Source of the DNA: JADDRA01 sp038233555 | Lineage (GTDB): Bacteria; Actinomycetota; Acidimicrobiia; Acidimicrobiales; CADCSY01 | Assembly (NCBI GenBank): GCA_038233555.1 | Contig: JBBSLT010000126.1 | Span: 1 to 7,280 of the forward strand | DNA: 7,280 nucleotides | Reading direction: 5' to 3' | Shown: piece by piece, positions 6,981 to 7,280 of the stretch | Layout of the letters: each line of letters begins with the position of its first letter | Numbering within the stretch: the stretch's first letter is position 1 | Notes under the pieces: model-generated | Databases searched by the model: none | Told to the model about the DNA's origin: nothing | The model's input: the letters and a program-made list of their open reading frames with translations, nothing else | Position numbers and translations under genes: made by a program

Positions 6981-7079
6981 CTACGAGCGGAGGAGCTTGA
7001 CCACGGCGTCGGTGTCGGACAGGTCGTCGAGCACCGCATCGGCGCCAAGGCCAGCCAGCGTCTCGACCGGCGTGGGCCC
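6981..7079 (-). CDS. C-terminal end of a probable HAD-family hydrolase (partial)
   Basis: On the minus strand, 32 residues run from plus 7079 down to TAG 6981-6983. They read GPTPVETLAGLGADAV then LDDLSDTDAVVKLLRS. The pattern 'GPTP.E.L...GADAVLDDLSDT..V..LL' resembles the C-terminus of HAD-superfamily phosphatases (phosphoglycolate phosphatase-like), where the last helix follows the domain's final strand. The catalytic DxD and other motifs would lie further right and are not visible. Beyond 7079 the sequence becomes unreliable G/C runs, so the frame cannot be followed. The gene points the same way as typA, 104 bases away. The family call rests on a short tail and is tentative. Confidence 0.55.
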   Translation of the reverse strand, partial: GPTPVETLAGLGADAVLDDLSDTDAVVKLLRS

Positions 7080-7280
7080 GGGGGCCCCCCCGGTGAACCC
7101 GGCGCCGCCCCCCCCGGGGCCGGGCCAGTCGGTTAAACGGGCGCCCACCCCCCCCACCGCCCCGGGGGGGGGGGGGGCGACCGGTAAACCGAGGGGGCCG
7201 GCCCCGGGGGGGGGGGCCCGGGGTGCTGCGGGGGGGCCCCGGGGCCCACGCCGGTCGAGACGCTGGCTGGCCTTGGCGCC
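7041..7280. repeat. Perfect 39-base inverted repeat at the window end
   Basis: Bases 7041-7079 are the exact reverse complement of 7242-7280, with a 162-base spacer. The left arm is coding sequence of the HAD-like gene; the right arm is the same segment inverted. Similarity continues inward with small differences in G and C run lengths. A fold-back read or assembly artefact is more likely than a genuine genomic palindrome. Confidence 0.9.
7080..7241. other. Low-complexity G/C homopolymer stretch, probably unreliable sequence
   Basis: This segment is mostly long runs of G or C, including 14 consecutive G at 7165-7178. Scattered degenerate copies of GGTGAACCCGGCGCC recur (around 7093 and 7130, with a shorter form near 7183). 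No gene can be read through it in any frame. It has the look of poor base calls at a contig end. Confidence 0.75.

Noticed and set aside
7041..7280. Terminal inverted repeats of a mobile element
   Set aside because: The arms are HAD-like coding sequence and its inverted copy around homopolymer runs, with no transposase; an artefact is more plausible.

Overview
The window is GC-rich bacterial DNA. It reads as an actinobacterial chromosome, perhaps an Acidimicrobiia-like lineage. This rests on strong G/C bias at third codon positions, the gene order (likely rpsR)-rplI-dnaB, a TTGTCCACA-type DnaA box ahead of dnaB, and GTG/TTG starts. The taxon is inferred from sequence character and not confirmed by any search.

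Left half, plus strand: the acidic tail of an upstream gene (probably ribosomal protein S18 by synteny) overlaps rplI (ribosomal protein L9) through a TGATG junction. After a hairpin and a small cluster of DnaA-box-like 9-mers comes dnaB, the replicative helicase. It is interrupted by a 211-residue in-frame mini-intein between the Gly and Ser of the RESG/SLEQDADV motif. The intein keeps its splicing blocks but has no visible homing endonuclease; a proline-rich linker with three tandem APSPQ repeats lies there instead. Splicing would give a 454-residue helicase.

Middle, plus strand: downstream of dnaB is the remnant of a COG1672-like P-loop ATPase that has lost its Walker A end and carries a one-base frameshift. 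Next are a small lipoprotein gene with a -10 element almost on top of its start, and a 68-residue two-helix membrane protein. Hairpin-forming sequence at about 4383-4457 separates these from genes converging from the right.

Right half, minus strand: the C-terminal end of a probable HAD-family hydrolase, then typA/bipA (ribosome-associated GTPase), then a J-domain protein with a C-terminal zinc ribbon whose start lies 9 bases after the typA stop. typA and the J-domain gene are probably co-transcribed.

The last 200 bases are unreliable: long G and C runs lie between two perfect 39-base inverted copies of HAD coding sequence. This looks like a fold-back or low-quality contig end. The most noteworthy biology is the endonuclease-less dnaB intein with its unusual C-terminal splice junction and repeat linker, followed by the helically phased DnaA-box-like sites directly upstream of dnaB.
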